From SIG205 sp045545595 (lineage in GTDB: Bacteria; Bacillota_I; Bacilli_A; RF39; UBA660): DNA of 64,000 nt. Positions 33,875 to 44,600 of the stretch are shown one piece after another. A program made the translations under genes and the position numbers. Every line of letters starts with the position of its first letter. Within the stretch, counting starts at the first letter, position 1. Location of the stretch: the NCBI GenBank assembly GCA_045545595.1, contig JAZQBG010000045.1, forward strand, positions 5,591 to 69,590, written 5' to 3'. The notes beneath the pieces were generated by a model, which did not search any database, was not told the DNA's origin, and was given only the letters and a program-made list of their open reading frames with translations.

Positions 33875-35947
33875 TTAGTTTCCACCATTTTTCTTAATGA
33901 TTTCTTCACTAATATTTTTAGGTACTTGTTCATAATGATCAAATGTCATTACGAAGTTACCTCTACCTTGTGTATTAGAACGTAAGCTTGTAGCATAACC
34001 GAACATTTCTGATAGAGGTACCATTGCTGATAACATAATAGCATTTCCTCTAGTTTCTTGTCCTAATGGTTTACCACGTCTTGAAGTAATATCACCCATA
34101 ACGTTACCAAAGTATTCATCAGGAGTTGTAACTTCAACTTTCATTATTGGTTCTAATAATACAGGGTTACATTTGTTTTTAGCTTCTTTTAAAGCCATAG
34201 ATGCAGCAATTTTGAATGCCATTTCAGATGAGTCAACATCATGGTATGAACCATCAAATAGAGTTGCTTTAACATCTATCATTGGATAACCAGCTAATAC
34301 ACCAGTTTCTAATGCTTCTTGTAATCCTTTGTCTGTTACTGGAATATATTCACGAGGAACAACTCCACCAACGATTGCATCAACGAATTCATAACCTTTA
34401 TCTGTGTTAGGTTCGAATTTAATCCATACGTGTCCGTATTGACCTCTACCACCAGATTGTTTAATGTATTTACCTTCACACTCAGCAGTTTGAGTTAAAG
34501 TTTCACGATAAGCAACTTGTGGTTGACCAATATTAGCTTCTACGTCAAATTCTCTTTTCATTCTGTCTACTAGTACATCAAGGTGAAGTTCACCCATACC
34601 AGCGATAACTGTTTGACCAGTTTCATGATCAGTATGAACTTTGAATGTTGGATCTTCTTCTGCTAATTTTTGTAATGCTATTCCCATTTTTTCTTGGTCA
34701 GCTTTTGATTTTGGTTCAACAGCTAATTGAATAACTGGTTCAGGGAATACCATAGACTCAAGAATAACAGGTTTCTTTTCATCACATAGAGTGTCTCCTG
34801 TAGTAGTATTTTTAAGACCTACAGCAGCTGCGATATCTCCTGTATAAACTTCCGAGATTTCAGTTCTGTTGTTAGCATGCATTTGTAGAATACGTCCAAT
34901 TCTTTCTTTAGTGTTTTTAGTTGAATTTAGGATGTATGAACCACTTGTCATTTTTCCTGAATAAACTCTAAAGAATGTTAATCTACCAACATAAGGGTCA
35001 GTCATAACTTTGAATGCTAATGCACTGAATGGTTCATTGTCAGACGGATGTCTTTCAGCTTCATTACCATTTATATCTGTACATTTAATTGCAGGGATAT
35101 CTAATGGTGATGGCATGTAATCAACAACTGCATCTAACATTGGTTTAACACCTTTGTTTCCTAAAGCAGTTCCACACATTACTGGGAAGAATTCTACAGC
35201 AAGAACACCTTTTCTGATAGCTTTTTTAATCATATCAACAGGTATTTCTTCACCTTCTAGATATTTTTCCATTAATTCATCATCGAATTCAGCAATTGCT
35301 TCTAATAATTCTGCTCTTTTTTCTTCTGCTGTTGCTTTTAAGTCTTCAGGTATTTCTATTTCTTTTGCGATTTCTTCAGGTTTACCATCAAATTCGTAAG
35401 CTTTCATTGTTACTAAATCGATTACCCCACGGAATTCACTTTCAGCACCGATAGGCCATTCGATTGGCTTAGCATTAACTCCAAGTCTACTTTCGATAGT
35501 TCCTAAACTGTATTCAAAGTTTGCACCCATTTTATCCATTTTGTTAATGAATATAATTCTAGGAACTTTAAATTCAGTTGCTTGACGCCATACTGTTTCT
35601 GTTTGAGGTTCAACACCAGCTTGTGCATCAAGAAGTGCAACTGCACCATCTAGCACACGTAAACTACGTGATACTTCAATAGTGAAGTCTACGTGCCCTG
35701 GAGTATCGATGATGTTAAATCTGTGATCTTTCCAGAAAGCAGTAGTTGCTGCTGAAGTGATTGTTATACCACGTTCTTGTTCTTGTGCCATCCAGTCCAT
35801 TTGTGCAGCACCATCATGTGTTTCACCAATTTTATGGATTTTACCAGTGTGATATAATACACGTTCAGTAGTAGTAGTTTTACCAGCATCTATATGGGCC
35901 ATAATTCCTAGATTACGTGTTTTTTCTAATGAACTTGTACGAGCCAT
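33875..35947 (-). CDS. fusA: Elongation factor G
   Basis: 690 aa with AHIDAGKTTTTERVLYHTG, DTPGHVDFTIEVSRSLRVLDG, NKMDKMGANF and the C-terminal domain IV/V blocks (GYPMIDVKATLFDGSYHDVDSSE). It drives translocation and, with RRF, ribosome recycling. Lies between rpsG and tuf in the standard order. Confidence 0.99.
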   Translation of the reverse strand: MARTSSLEKTRNLGIMAHIDAGKTTTTERVLYHTGKIHKIGETHDGAAQMDWMAQEQERGITITSAATTAFWKDHRFNIIDTPGHVDFTIEVSRSLRVLDGAVALLDAQAGVEPQTETVWRQATEFKVPRIIFINKMDKMGANFEYSLGTIESRLGVNAKPIEWPIGAESEFRGVIDLVTMKAYEFDGKPEEIAKEIEIPEDLKATAEEKRAELLEAIAEFDDELMEKYLEGEEIPVDMIKKAIRKGVLAVEFFPVMCGTALGNKGVKPMLDAVVDYMPSPLDIPAIKCTDINGNEAERHPSDNEPFSALAFKVMTDPYVGRLTFFRVYSGKMTSGSYILNSTKNTKERIGRILQMHANNRTEISEVYTGDIAAAVGLKNTTTGDTLCDEKKPVILESMVFPEPVIQLAVEPKSKADQEKMGIALQKLAEEDPTFKVHTDHETGQTVIAGMGELHLDVLVDRMKREFDVEANIGQPQVAYRETLTQTAECEGKYIKQSGGRGQYGHVWIKFEPNTDKGYEFVDAIVGGVVPREYIPVTDKGLQEALETGVLAGYPMIDVKATLFDGSYHDVDSSEMAFKIAASMALKEAKNKCNPVLLEPIMKVEVTTPDEYFGNVMGDITSRRGKPLGQETRGNAIMLSAMVPLSEMFGYATSLRSNTQGRGNFVMTFDHYEQVPKNISEEIIKKNGGN

Positions 35948-35976
35948 AATTCTTGTTTTCCTTTCCTAATATTTTA

Positions 35977-36444
35977 TTACCAACGGTAGTGAGCAAATGC
36001 TTTATTTGCTTCTGCCATTTTGTGAGTATCTTCACGTTTTTTAACTGCTGCACCTACTCCGTTTGATGCATCAATTATTTCGTTTGCTAGATTTTCAGCC
36101 ATACCTTTACCATGTCTTAATCTAGCGTATTGTGTTAACCATCTGAATGCTAATGCTTGACTTCTGTCAGGTTTAACTTCAATTGGTACTTGATAGTTTG
36201 AACCACCTACACGTCTTGATTTAACTTCAAGTTGTGGTTTGATGTTTTCCATAGCACGTTCAAAAACTGTCATAGCATCTTCATTTGTTTTTTCTTTAAT
36301 CATATCAAATGCATCGTAAACAATTCTTTGAGCAGTACCTTTTTTACCATCGTTCATTACTTGGTTAATTAACTTTGTAACGATTTTAGAGTTATATATT
36401 GAATCTGGTAATACATCTCTTTTAACTGCGGCTCTTTTACGCAT
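35977..36444 (-). CDS. rpsG: Ribosomal protein S7
   Basis: 155 aa with MRKRAAVKRDVLPD, SRRVGGSNYQVPIEV, LAFRWLTQYAR and KREDTHKMAEANKAFAHYRW. S7 nucleates the 30S head by binding the 3' major domain of 16S rRNA. Second gene of the str operon. Confidence 0.99.
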   Translation of the reverse strand: MRKRAAVKRDVLPDSIYNSKIVTKLINQVMNDGKKGTAQRIVYDAFDMIKEKTNEDAMTVFERAMENIKPQLEVKSRRVGGSNYQVPIEVKPDRSQALAFRWLTQYARLRHGKGMAENLANEIIDASNGVGAAVKKREDTHKMAEANKAFAHYRW

Positions 36445-36489
36445 ATTTATCCTCCTCTCGAATTCGAATATTATTTATTTTAGTTTTAA

Positions 36490-36903
36490 TTAATTTTTAG
36501 GTTTTTTTGCACCGTATTTACTACGACCTTGTGCACGGTTTTGAACTCCTTGAGTATCCATTGTTCCACGGATAATGTGATAACGAACCCCGATTAAGTC
36601 TTTAACACGTCCACCACGAATTAATACAGCACTGTGTTCTTGTAAGTTATGTCCGATTCCTGGAATATAAGCTGTAACTTCATATCCATTACTTAAACGT
36701 ACACGGGCATATTTACGTAATGCTGAGTTTGGTTTCTTAGGTGTCATTGTTCCAACACGAGTACATACTCCACGTTTTTGTGGTGAATTAGTTTTAGTTG
36801 TTTTTCTTTTTATAGTATCTAGACGAATTCCAAGTACTGGAGATTTACTTTTTCTAGTTTTTTTACTTCTGTTTTTTCTTACTAATTGATTAATTGTAGG
36901 CAT
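36490..36903 (-). CDS. rpsL: Ribosomal protein S12
   Basis: 137 aa from MPTINQLVRKNR, the standard S12 start, preceded by AAAGGAGG; an upstream start adding ten residues would overlap this site. Decoding-centre loops TNSPQKRGVCTRVGTMTPKKP and GGRVKDLIGVRYHIIRG are normal. First gene of the str operon. Confidence 0.98.
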   Translation of the reverse strand: MPTINQLVRKNRSKKTRKSKSPVLGIRLDTIKRKTTKTNSPQKRGVCTRVGTMTPKKPNSALRKYARVRLSNGYEVTAYIPGIGHNLQEHSAVLIRGGRVKDLIGVRYHIIRGTMDTQGVQNRAQGRSKYGAKKPKN

Positions 36904-36933
36904 TGTAATTCTTCCTCCTTTCTTTGCACACAT

Positions 36934-37003
36934 CCTGGTGTATCAAACACCCTATAAATATAAGTTCTATCCATCAGGATAAAACCTATAAAATTTATGC
37001 ATA
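36934..37003 (-). ncRNA. Structured leader of the str operon
   Basis: The 5' UTR contains ATCCTGATG and CACCAGGAT-type complementary segments (near 36976 and 36941) and an inner GTGTTTGATACAC hairpin. It may carry autoregulation by S7 or S12; nothing more can be said from sequence. Confidence 0.4.
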
Positions 37004-37006
37004 ATT

Positions 37007-37035
37007 ACTATAACACTTTATTGTATGCATGTCAA
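37007..37035 (-). promoter_or_regulatory. str operon promoter
   Basis: TTGACA, 17-base spacer, TATAGT on the minus strand, 104 bases before rpsL. Confidence 0.85.
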
Positions 37036-37103
37036 TTAAATTTAGACATTTTTGCCAATATATTAAGATTTAAAATATTTTAATATAATTTAACTATAAA
37101 TCA

Positions 37104-37132
37104 TTGTGACACAAACAATTGTTTGTTATAAT
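37104..37132 (+). promoter_or_regulatory. Promoter of small-ORF locus B
   Basis: TTGTGA, 17-base spacer, TATAAT; the core TTTGTTTGTTATAAT is shared with locus A. It points away from the str operon promoter. Confidence 0.85.
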
Positions 37133-37204
37133 GGTATTGGGTACATTTGAAATAAGATGCTTTCTCTTTCTTGATTTTAGAATCAATGAAAGGTGGTGAT
37201 AATT

Positions 37205-37282
37205 ATGACAAAAAGAGAAATCTATTTGTACACAATAATTATCCTATTATTCTTTATTGTAATAACATTACTTTATAGATAA
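37205..37282 (+). CDS. 25-aa hydrophobic peptide, type I toxin-like (locus B)
   Basis: MTKREIYLYTIIILLFFIVI then TLLYR: a charged head, one membrane helix, a basic last residue. AGGTGG precedes the ATG by eight bases. Residue identity to the locus A peptide is low, but charge pattern, length and RNA setting agree. It sits between the prepilin-like gene and the str operon, on the strand opposite to both. Confidence 0.65.
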   Translation: MTKREIYLYTIIILLFFIVITLLYR

Positions 37283-37331
37283 TAAAAACATCTGATTTCA
37301 ACAACTGTTGATTTCAGATGCAACCCAATGA

Positions 37332-37374
37332 GGGAATGCATTTGATTCTGGCAATCAAATGTACCCTTTTTTTT
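37332..37374 (+). terminator. Terminator of locus B
   Basis: GGG..CATTTGATT / AATCAAATG..CCC hairpin followed by eight T. Confidence 0.85.
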
Positions 37375-37436
37375 ATTTTATGCAAGTTTCCTTGACATAT
37401 TCAGTTTAACACATATTTAATTATAATTCAATTACT

Positions 37437-37937
37437 TTAGTTTAAATAGTAATCTTTTACTCCTTCAGTTGAGTAGTTATCACATTTTAAATAAGGAGTA
37501 AATTCTATACTTTCTCCATTTTTCTTAGCTTCTACATAACCATTACAATTATCTTTTGACATTTCTGTTTTTAAATTAGAATCTACTTCTAAAAGATGTG
37601 GATAATCAACAATTGTTAGATTATTACTTATGTTATTTTTATATGCTTCTGCAATATATTTAATTGCATCATTAGTTAATTTCGCTTCTAAATCTTTATA
37701 ATTAATTGAATCCGTAGTACTACTTTCATTATTATTAGTATTTGTTGTTACCTCTTGAGTGGCGTTAACATCTGTTTTTTCTTCAACCTTAGCTTTTTGT
37801 TCATTGACTTTTAAATTTTCTTTTAACCCGTTTGATAGTCTTATTATCATGACTGAAGAAAATAATAGACAAATTATGATAAGTGATACTATAAGCAAGA
37901 AATCAGATAACCCCCAACCTCTATTATTTAATTTCAA
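37437..37937 (-). CDS. Prepilin-like protein with atypical leader, 166 aa
   Basis: MKLNNRGWGLSDFLLIVSLI resembles a type III signal: Gly before the cleavage site and a helix after, but with Trp at +1 and Asp instead of Glu at +5. A Thr/Asn-rich linker (about 50-75) leads to a C-terminal domain with two Cys (in KDNCNGY and LKCDNY) that could form the pilin disulphide loop. It is downstream of rpoC-strand genes as a single-gene unit. Whether a prepilin peptidase accepts it is open. Confidence 0.65.
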   Translation of the reverse strand: MKLNNRGWGLSDFLLIVSLIIICLLFSSVMIIRLSNGLKENLKVNEQKAKVEEKTDVNATQEVTTNTNNNESSTTDSINYKDLEAKLTNDAIKYIAEAYKNNISNNLTIVDYPHLLEVDSNLKTEMSKDNCNGYVEAKKNGESIEFTPYLKCDNYSTEGVKDYYLN

Positions 37938-38012
37938 AAGAATCCCCTCTTTTCACGTGTCATATTATAATATATATTGTAAATTTTTACAAGTATTAAA
38001 AAAGAAAATGCA

Positions 38013-41000
38013 TTATTCTGCATTTTCTTCTGTTTCTATTTTAATTTCATCTTCTACAGTATCTGCAAGTAATTGTTCTTCTAATGCTTCAATAGGTTCA
38101 TCATCGTTATAATTAGTAGTTAATTCGAAGTCAACATTTGAATATTGTCTTGCCCCAGTACCAGCTGGTATTAATTTACCAATTATTACGTTTTCTTTTA
38201 GACCTTGTAATGGGTCAATTTTTCCTCTAATAGATGCATCAGTAAGGATTCTTGTTGTTTCTTGGAATGAAGCTGCTGATAAGAATGAATCAGTTTCTAA
38301 TGAAGCTTTAGTAATACCTAGTAAGATAGGTCTACCAGTAGCTGGTTTTTTACCTTGTAAGATTACATCTTTATTAGCTTCAGTAAATTCATTAATTGAG
38401 ATTAATGATCCTGGTAAAATTTCTGTATCTCCACCTTCTGAAATTCTTATCTTAGAAATCATTCTCTTAGCGATAATTTCGATATGTTTATCACTGATAT
38501 CAACACCTTGAGAACGGTATACTTTTTGGATTTCTTTAAGTATATATTCTTGAACAGTTATAGGGTCTGTTACTGCAAGTAATTCTTTAGGGCTTATTGC
38601 ACCTTCAGTTAATCTGTCTCCTGCAGAAACCACATCTCCTTTTGCTACACGAAGTTTAGCACCATATAATGTAACATGTTCTCTAGTTTCAACATCGTTT
38701 TTAATATATACTTTCCATTTACCATTTGCTTCATCAATTTTAGTAATTTTACCATTGATTTCAGCAATAGTAGCTTTACCTTTTGGATTTCTAGCTTCAA
38801 ATAATTCTTGAACACGTGGAAGCCCTTGTGTAATATCGTCTCCGGCAACCCCACCTGTGTGGAATGTTCTCATGGTTAACTGTGTACCAGGTTCACCAAT
38901 TGATTGAGCAGCCATAATACCTACTGCTTCACCAGTTTCAACTATATTACCTGTTGCAAGGTTTTTACCATAACATTTTCTACAAACACCATGTTTTGTT
39001 TTACATGTTAATAGTGTTCTTATTTCTACTGAAGTAATACCAGCTTTGATAATTTTATCAGCGATATTTTCAGTAATTAGTTCATTTTTATCGATAATCA
39101 TTTCTTTAGTTTCAGGATGTAATACTTTTTTGTTTGTATATCTTCCTAAAATTCTATCATATAATGTTTCGATTACTGTATTAGATTTTTCATCAACAAA
39201 TTCTTTAACTGTTTGACCTTGGATAGTTCCACAGTCATCTTCTTTAACAATTACATCTTGTGCAACGTCTACTAGACGACGAGTTAAGTAACCAGAGTCT
39301 GCTGTTTTAAGGGCAGTATCGGCACTACCTTTTCTCGCACCGTGTGTAGATAAGAAGAATTCTGATACTGATAATCCTTCTCTAAATGAAGATGTAACTG
39401 GGATTTCAACAGGTTCACCATTTGGTTTTTGCATCAATCCACGCATACCAGCAAGTTGGGTAAAGTTTGAAATGTTACCTCTCGCTTTAGAGTTCATCAT
39501 CATGAAGATTGAGTTATCAACGTTTTTAGGGTCTTTAGCGATTTCTTCAAGTTCATCAGAAACCACTTTTTTAGCGTCATTCCATGTTTGAATTACTTTA
39601 TTAAATCTTTCTGATTCAGTAATTAAACCTCTTTGGAATTGTTTGTTAATTTTCTTAACCATGTCATTACTTGATTTTAATACATCTTCTTTTTTGCTAC
39701 TAGTAACAATATCTGTTACAGCAATTGATATACCAGCTTTAGTAGAATATTTAAATCCTAAATCTTTAAGTTTATCAAGCATTACTGATGTTTCAGTAGT
39801 TTTATATCTTTTATAAACTTGTGCGATTATACTTTCTAAAGTTCCTTTAACGAATGGTTTTGTAATAGGCATATTTTTAATTTCTTCAGGAATGTTTTTA
39901 CCTTTTTCAATAAAGAATTTGTTTGGAGTGAATGTTTCGATGTTTTTATCAGATGGTTCATTTATGAACGCAAATGAATCAGGTAATATTTCATTGAAGA
40001 TTAATTTACCTACTGTTGTTACTAAGTATTTTCCTTTTTGTGATTCAGTAAATACTTTATGTTTAAATGAATCAACAGGAATAGCTATACGTGTATGTAG
40101 AGTTAATTCTCTTCTTTCGTAAGCCATTAATGCTTCATTAGCATTTCTAAATACTCTACCTTCTCCTTCTAATCCAGGTTTTTCAATACTTAAGTAGTAG
40201 TTACCTAAGATCATATCTTGTGAAGGTGTAACAATTGGTTTTCCATCCTTAGGGTTAAGGATGTTATTAGCACCAAGCATTAATAATCTTGCTTCAGCTT
40301 TAGCTTCTTCTGATAGTGGTACATGGACAGCCATTTGGTCACCATCGAAGTCAGCGTTGAATGCCGGAGTAACAAGTGGGTGAAGTCTTATAGCTTTTCC
40401 ACCTATTAAAACTGGTTCGAATGCTTGAATACCAAGTCTATGTAGAGTTGGTGCACGGTTAAGTAATACTGGATGTTCTTTGATTACTTCTTCAACAATG
40501 TCCCATACTCTTTCGTCTTTGTTTTCAATTAATTTTTTAGCAGCTTTGATATTGCTTGCGATTTCTTTTTCTACTAAACCATGAATAACATGTGGTTTGA
40601 ATAGTTCAAGAGCCATATCTTTAGGAATACCACATTGGTACATTTTTAAACTTGGTCCTACAACGATAACACTACGTCCTGAATAGTCAACACGTTTACC
40701 AAGTAGGTTTTGTCTAAATCTACCTTGTTTACCTTTAAGCATACTACTTAAAGATTTAAGTGGTCTATTTCCTGCACCTGTAACGTTTCTTCCACGTCTA
40801 CCATTATCGAATAATGCGTCAACTGCTTCTTGAAGCATACGTTTTTCATTTTGAATAATGATTGTTGGTGCGCCTAATTCTATTAATTTCTTTAAACGAT
40901 TATTTCTGTTGATAATACGTCTATATAAGTCGTTTAAGTCACTAGTTGCGAATCTTCCACCATCTAATTGAATCATTGGTCTTAATTCTGGTGGAATTAC

Positions 41001-41696
41001 TGGTAATGCTTCAATAATCATCCATTCTGGTCTATTTCCAGATTGACTGAATGCATCTAACACATCTAATCTTTTGATTAAACGAGTTCTTTTTTGTCCT
41101 TGAGCATCTTGTAATTCTTTTCTTAATTCTTCTAGTTCTTTATCAACATCAACTTCTTGTAATAATTTTTTAATGGCTTCCGCACCCATTCCAACTTCGA
41201 ATCCATCTCCATATTTTTCATAATATGCTCTGTATTCTTTGTCAGAAAGTGTTTGTTTCTTTTCTAATGGTGCGATACCTGGATTAATTACTACGTAAGA
41301 AACGAAATATAATACTTCTTCTAGATCTCTTGGTGACATATCTAGAACTAATCCCATACGAGATGGAACTCCTTTAAAGTACCAAATATGTGATACTGGA
41401 GTAGCTAGTTCAATATGTCCCATTCTTTCACGTCTAACTTTAGAACGTGTAACTTCTACACCACAACGGTCACAGATTATATTTTTGTAACGTAATCTTT
41501 TGTATTTTCCACAAGAACATTCGAAATCTCTTGTTGGTCCAAAGATTTTTTCACAGAATAATCCATCACGTTCTGGTTTTAAAGTTCTGTAGTTAATTGT
41601 TTCTGGTTTTTTGATTTCCCCATAAGACCATGATCTGATTTTTTCAGGAGATGCAAGGGAAATTTTTAATGCTTCAAAATTATTAACTTCTAACAT
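38013..41696 (-). CDS. rpoC: RNA polymerase beta' subunit
   Basis: 1227 aa. N-terminal zinc site (CSCGKYKRLRYKNIICDRCG), catalytic NADFDGDQMAVH, second zinc cluster (CKTKHGVCRKCYGKNLATG) and the C-terminal GEAVGIMAAQSIGEPGTQLTMRT region (shown in parts: VGIMAAQSIGEPGTQL). Starts on the last base of the rpoB stop (TAATG-type overlap). Confidence 0.99.
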   Translation of the reverse strand: MLEVNNFEALKISLASPEKIRSWSYGEIKKPETINYRTLKPERDGLFCEKIFGPTRDFECSCGKYKRLRYKNIICDRCGVEVTRSKVRRERMGHIELATPVSHIWYFKGVPSRMGLVLDMSPRDLEEVLYFVSYVVINPGIAPLEKKQTLSDKEYRAYYEKYGDGFEVGMGAEAIKKLLQEVDVDKELEELRKELQDAQGQKRTRLIKRLDVLDAFSQSGNRPEWMIIEALPVIPPELRPMIQLDGGRFATSDLNDLYRRIINRNNRLKKLIELGAPTIIIQNEKRMLQEAVDALFDNGRRGRNVTGAGNRPLKSLSSMLKGKQGRFRQNLLGKRVDYSGRSVIVVGPSLKMYQCGIPKDMALELFKPHVIHGLVEKEIASNIKAAKKLIENKDERVWDIVEEVIKEHPVLLNRAPTLHRLGIQAFEPVLIGGKAIRLHPLVTPAFNADFDGDQMAVHVPLSEEAKAEARLLMLGANNILNPKDGKPIVTPSQDMILGNYYLSIEKPGLEGEGRVFRNANEALMAYERRELTLHTRIAIPVDSFKHKVFTESQKGKYLVTTVGKLIFNEILPDSFAFINEPSDKNIETFTPNKFFIEKGKNIPEEIKNMPITKPFVKGTLESIIAQVYKRYKTTETSVMLDKLKDLGFKYSTKAGISIAVTDIVTSSKKEDVLKSSNDMVKKINKQFQRGLITESERFNKVIQTWNDAKKVVSDELEEIAKDPKNVDNSIFMMMNSKARGNISNFTQLAGMRGLMQKPNGEPVEIPVTSSFREGLSVSEFFLSTHGARKGSADTALKTADSGYLTRRLVDVAQDVIVKEDDCGTIQGQTVKEFVDEKSNTVIETLYDRILGRYTNKKVLHPETKEMIIDKNELITENIADKIIKAGITSVEIRTLLTCKTKHGVCRKCYGKNLATGNIVETGEAVGIMAAQSIGEPGTQLTMRTFHTGGVAGDDITQGLPRVQELFEARNPKGKATIAEINGKITKIDEANGKWKVYIKNDVETREHVTLYGAKLRVAKGDVVSAGDRLTEGAISPKELLAVTDPITVQEYILKEIQKVYRSQGVDISDKHIEIIAKRMISKIRISEGGDTEILPGSLISINEFTEANKDVILQGKKPATGRPILLGITKASLETDSFLSAASFQETTRILTDASIRGKIDPLQGLKENVIIGKLIPAGTGARQYSNVDFELTTNYNDDEPIEALEEQLLADTVEDEIKIETEENAE

Positions 41697-44600
41697 TAAA
41701 AATCACTCCCTTCTTCTTCTAACATAGATTCATCGAATTCTTCGTCATCGATGTCTCCATCATCATAATCATCTTCTAATGTGTCTTCTAAATCATCAAC
41801 ACTATTATCTTTATCCTTTTTGTTTTCAATTGCTAATTTGTCTATTAAAGCTAATTTTTCTCTTAAATCACTATCTTCAAGTTCCTCAATAGACATATTA
41901 TCTTCTTTTTCTTCCATTTCTTCTAAGTCTTTTAATTCTAATTCTTCGTTATCTTTATTGATAATTGAAATATCTAAACCTAGAGCTTGGAATTCTTTAA
42001 TTAATACTCTGAATGATTCTGGTACTCCTGCTTGGTCAACTGGTTTACCTTTTACGATTGCTTCATATACTTTAACACGTCCTACTACGTCGTCTGATTT
42101 AACTGTAATAAGTTCTTGTAATGTATGTGCAGCACCATAAGCATAAAGTGCCCAAACTTCCATTTCCCCGAATCTTTGTCCACCGAATTGTGCTTTACCA
42201 CCTAGTGGTTGTTGAGTAACTAATGAGTAAGGTCCAGTAGAACGTCCATGTAACTTATCATCAACCATGTGAGCAAGTTTAATCATGTACATTACACCAA
42301 CGCTAATTCTATTATCGAATGGTTCACCTGTTCTACCATCATATAATACTGTTTTATAGTCATCATCAATCCCAGCTTCTTTCATCATTTCATCGATGTC
42401 TGAAGTTTTTGCTCCATCGAATACTGGAGTTGCTACATAACAATCAAGTTTTTTAGCAGCCATTCCTAAGTGTAATTCTAGGATTTGTCCAATGTTCATA
42501 CGTGATGGAACCCCTTGTGGGTTAAGCATAATATCTACTGGTGTACCATCTGGTAAGTATGGCATGTCTTCTGATGGTAATATTAGAGAGATAACCCCTT
42601 TGTTACCATGACGTCCAGCCATTTTATCCCCAACTTGGATTTTACGTTTTTGAGCAATATATACTCTAACTACTTTACTTACACCAGCTGGTAATTCATC
42701 GTTGTCTTTTCTTGTATATACTTTAATATCGTGAACGATACCATCTCCACCATGTGGTACACGTAAAGATGTATCTCTAACTTCTCTTGTTTTTTCTCCG
42801 AATATTGCATGTAATAGTTTTTCTTCAGATGTTAATTCAGCCATACCTTTAGGTGTTACTTTACCAACTAAGATATCTCCTTCTTTAACTTCTGTACCTA
42901 TTTTAACAATACCATCTGAATCTAGATTTTTTCTAGCATCTTCACCAACATTAGGAATATCTCTTGTGATTTCTTCTGGTCCTAATTTGGTTTCTCTACA
43001 TTGAATTTCATAGTCTTCAATATGAATTGATGTATAAACATCATCTTTAACTAATCTTTCATTCATGATTACAGCATCTTCATAGTTATATCCATTAAAT
43101 GTCATGAACGCTACAACTACGTTTTTACCAAGTGCTAGTTCTCCACAGTTTGTACTTGGTCCATCTGCTATAGTCATTCCACGCGTAACTTTTTCACCTA
43201 CACTAACAAATGGTCTTTGATGGTAACATGTACCTTGGTTAGATCCTTCAAATGTTGATAAATAGTAAGTGTCTTTTCCACCTTTATTTTTAACAACAAT
43301 TTTGTTAGCATCTACGTATTCAACAATACCATCTGCTTTTGCTACTACAACTGCTCCTGAGTCTCTTGCAGCAATATATTCAACACCAGTACCTACTCTT
43401 GGTGCTTCTGTTTTAATTAGTGGAACTGCTTGACGTTGCATGTTGGCACCCATTAGTGCACGAGTAGCATCATCGTGTTCTAGGAATGGGATACAACTTG
43501 TTGTAACTGATACAACTTGTTGTGGTGAAACGTCGATATAGTCGATTTGATCTTTATTAACTAAAACGTTTTCTCCTCTATAACGAGCAGTTAAGTTTTT
43601 ATCTAATAGATTTCCATCTTCGTCAATATTAATTGTTGCTTGAGATATATAGAAATCTTTTTCTTCATCTGCAGTTAAGTAGTCTACTTGGTCTACTAAT
43701 TTTGCATTTTCAACTTTTCTATATGGAGTCATAATAAATCCATAATCATTGATTTTTGCATAACTTGCAAGTGAAGTTATAAGCCCAATGTTTTGTCCTT
43801 CTGGTGATTCGATCGGACAAATTCTACCATAGTGACTTTCGTTAACGTCACGTACTTCCATACCAGCTCTATCTCTTGATAAACCACCTGGTCCTAATGC
43901 AGATAAACGTCTTTTGTTAGTTAATTCTGCGATTGGGTTTTGTTGGTCCATGAATTGAGATAATTGGCTACTACCGAAGAATTCTTTGATAGCTGCAGTT
44001 ACTGGTCTAATGTTAATTAATGTTTTAGGTGTAACTGTATCCATTTCTTGAGTTGTCATTCTTTCTCTGATAACTCTTTCCATACGTGCAACACCGATTC
44101 TGAATTGGTTTTGTAATAATTCACCAACTTGTCTTACACGACGGTTTCCTAAATGGTCGATTTCATCAGTAAATCCTACACCATCTAAAAGGTTTAGATA
44201 GTATGAAGTTGCTGCATAGAAATCTGAAATAGTTAATCTCTTAATTGTTAAAGTTTGGTCATTACCTAAAATAGAAACAATTTTTTCTTTATCAATTGGA
44301 GAATAAATTTTAACTTCTTGAATTGTTCCATGTTGGTCTAATTCTTCGTTAATTAATACTTCGCGAGTATTATAACCAGCTTGGAATATTGGTTTAATTT
44401 CTTCTAATATTTCTTTTGTAATTAAAGTTCCTTTTTCTACTTTAACTTCACCATCAACTATTATGTCTTCAGCAATAACATTGTTGATTAATCTGTCACA
44501 AACATCTAATTTACGATTAAATTTGTAACGTCCAACTTTTGCTAAATCATAACGGAATTCATCAAAGAATCTAGTGATTAATTGGTTTTTAGAACTATCT

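Larger units (their letters stand above)
37139..37374 (+). ncRNA. Structured transcript of type I toxin-like locus B
   Basis: Predicted RNA of about 235 nt. Leader 37139-37150 (GGGTACATTTGA) is perfectly complementary over 12 bases to the terminator arm 37355-37366. A second option pairs 37136-37142 with 37323-37329. CTTTCTTGATT / AATCAATGAAAG masks part of the ribosome-binding region. A 3' hairpin with CATCTGA/TCAGATG and TCAACA/TGTTGA arms (37289-37320) follows the ORF. The layout matches locus A element by element. Confidence 0.6.

Noticed and set aside
41781..42141. Plus-strand Ser-rich ORF over the rpoB 3' end
   Set aside because: Antisense of the acidic Asp/Glu-rich tail of RpoB, which gives Ser codons on the other strand.
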